Source: Phycisphaerae bacterium (GTDB lineage Bacteria; Planctomycetota; Phycisphaerae; Sedimentisphaerales; Anaerobacaceae). From it: 5,017 bases of DNA. A model generated the notes under the pieces. The model did no database searches. It had not been told where the DNA came from and saw only the letters and a program-made list of their open reading frames with translations. Within the stretch, counting starts at the first letter, position 1; each line of letters opens with the position of its first letter. Position numbers and translations under genes: made by a program. Below are positions 4,064 to 5,017 of the stretch, piece by piece. The DNA lies in the NCBI GenBank assembly GCA_030602845.1, contig JAUVYZ010000177.1:1-5017 (forward strand). The letters run 5' to 3'.

Positions 4064-5017
4064 CAAAGGGTTCTGGCTACTTTAACGATTTCATAGAAGT
4101 CAAAAACGTCGTCGACTTTAATATCCTCAAATCCTGCTATCTTAATCCCACACTCCAGACCCGCCTTGACCTCGCGAACGTCATCTTTGAAATGCTTTAG
4201 AGACTCTATGCTTAAGTCGTCTCTGATTACAATATTGTCGCGTATCAAACGCATCTTCGCATTTTTGCTTACGTGCCCGTTACTGACATAGCAGCCGGCC
4301 ACCATGCCAACTTTTGAAACTTTAAAGAGGGTTCTTGCCACAGCTCTGCCGAGCGTTTCCTCGCGCTCTTCCGGCTTGAGCATACCGACCATAGATTTTT
4401 GCAAATCTTCGGTTATACGGTAGATTACATTGTACAGCCTTATCTCAACCCCTTTGGCTTCTGCTTCTTTTAATGCGCGGTCTTCACTGATAACGTTAAA
4501 GCCGATGATAATGGCGTTCGAGGCCTCGGCCAGCACAACATCGCCTTCGGTAATTCCGCCCGGCGATGCGTGCAAAATGTTAATCTTCACTTCGTCGGTG
4601 CTAAGCTCAGATAAATATTTCGTCAAAACATCCACTGAACCCTGCACATCGGCACGGATGATAACATTTAATTCTGCCGTCTTGCCGGCCTCTATTTGGC
4701 TGAATAAATTATCCAGAGTCACCTGCGTTCGTTGCGCCAGCGAATTCTCCCTTGAGAGCATCTGGTTTTCCTCAGCAGCGGACTTGGCCTTGTTGATATC
4801 ATCAAGACAGTAAAATCTGTCACCCGCCTGCGGAACATCGCTCAGCCCCGTTATTTCCACCGGCATAGAGCTTGTAGCTGTCTTTATGTTTTTACCGTAG
4901 CTGTTCTTCAGGGTCTTCACTCTGCCAAAAGCGCCGCCGGCCAGTACCACGTTGCCCTTGTTTAGTTGGCCTTCCTTAATTAGCAGCGTTGCCACCGCTC
5001 CCTGCTTGGCTGATATC
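4063..5017 (-). CDS. infB: Translation initiation factor IF-2, C-terminal part (cut by window edge)
   Basis: IF-2 is the GTPase that brings initiator fMet-tRNA to the 30S subunit and promotes subunit joining. Only the last 317 residues are in the window; the GTP-binding G domain lies beyond 5017. The visible chain opens with the end of the G-domain region and the beta-barrel domain II (SAKQGAVATLLIKEGQLNKG..., VEITGLSDVPQAGD), continues through a linker helix into domain III with ADVQGSVDVLTKYLSELSTD and GGITEGDVVLAEASNAIIIGFN, and ends with domain IV, the fMet-tRNA binding barrel (GMVAGCYVSNGHVSKNAKMR, LKHFKDDVREVKAGLECGI, YEIVKVARTL). Similarity to E. coli IF-2 is evident through the last residues, so the C-terminus is complete. 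The stop codon directly adjoins a heptamer repeat, and rbfA follows after 93 bases. A GTG at 4995 is an internal valine codon, not a start. Confidence 0.96.
   Translation of the reverse strand, partial: ISAKQGAVATLLIKEGQLNKGNVVLAGGAFGRVKTLKNSYGKNIKTATSSMPVEITGLSDVPQAGDRFYCLDDINKAKSAAEENQMLSRENSLAQRTQVTLDNLFSQIEAGKTAELNVIIRADVQGSVDVLTKYLSELSTDEVKINILHASPGGITEGDVVLAEASNAIIIGFNVISEDRALKEAEAKGVEIRLYNVIYRITEDLQKSMVGMLKPEEREETLGRAVARTLFKVSKVGMVAGCYVSNGHVSKNAKMRLIRDNIVIRDDLSIESLKHFKDDVREVKAGLECGIKIAGFEDIKVDDVFDFYEIVKVARTL

Noticed and set aside
4063..4995. GTG at 4995 as a start for a short IF-2-like protein
   Set aside because: The reading frame stays open to the window edge with matching IF-2 sequence upstream (ISAKQGA), so this GTG codes for an internal valine.

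Overview
The window reads as a piece of chromosome from a Gram-negative bacterium with moderate base composition. The LptF/LptG-type lipopolysaccharide export permease implies an outer membrane. The wide spacers filled with short tandem repeats, the lone long-form hisG behind infB-rbfA, and two lineage-type proteins I cannot name suggest an environmental lineage such as Planctomycetota (Phycisphaerae-like). That placement is an impression from gene style, not proven. Every gene I can support lies on the minus strand, so the reading order is from the right end to the left.

Right half (5017 to 1949, read leftwards): the 3' part of infB (translation initiation factor IF-2), then rbfA (30S ribosome maturation factor), then a 225-residue protein with the HhH-GPD (endonuclease III-like) fold pattern but without the catalytic residues or iron-sulfur cysteines and with a lysine-rich tail, then long-form hisG (ATP phosphoribosyltransferase, first step of histidine synthesis). 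Spacers of 93, 68 and 24 bases suggest one transcription unit that joins translation genes to one isolated histidine gene.

Left half: a spacer of about 300 bases follows hisG and carries a four-unit 21-23 bp tandem repeat. Next come a predicted exported protein of unknown function with a C-terminal four-cysteine zinc ribbon, a 136-169 base spacer with three different heptamer repeats and a plausible promoter, and the N-terminal two thirds of an LptF/LptG permease cut by the left edge.

The most notable features are the degenerate HhH-GPD protein, the degenerate short tandem repeats (mostly period 7, each with a different unit) that fill almost every spacer and often touch the stop codon of the upstream gene, and a 13-bp inverted repeat that covers the place where the rbfA ribosome binding site should be. 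I found no CRISPR array, tRNA, rRNA, insertion sequence or recognisable defence system.
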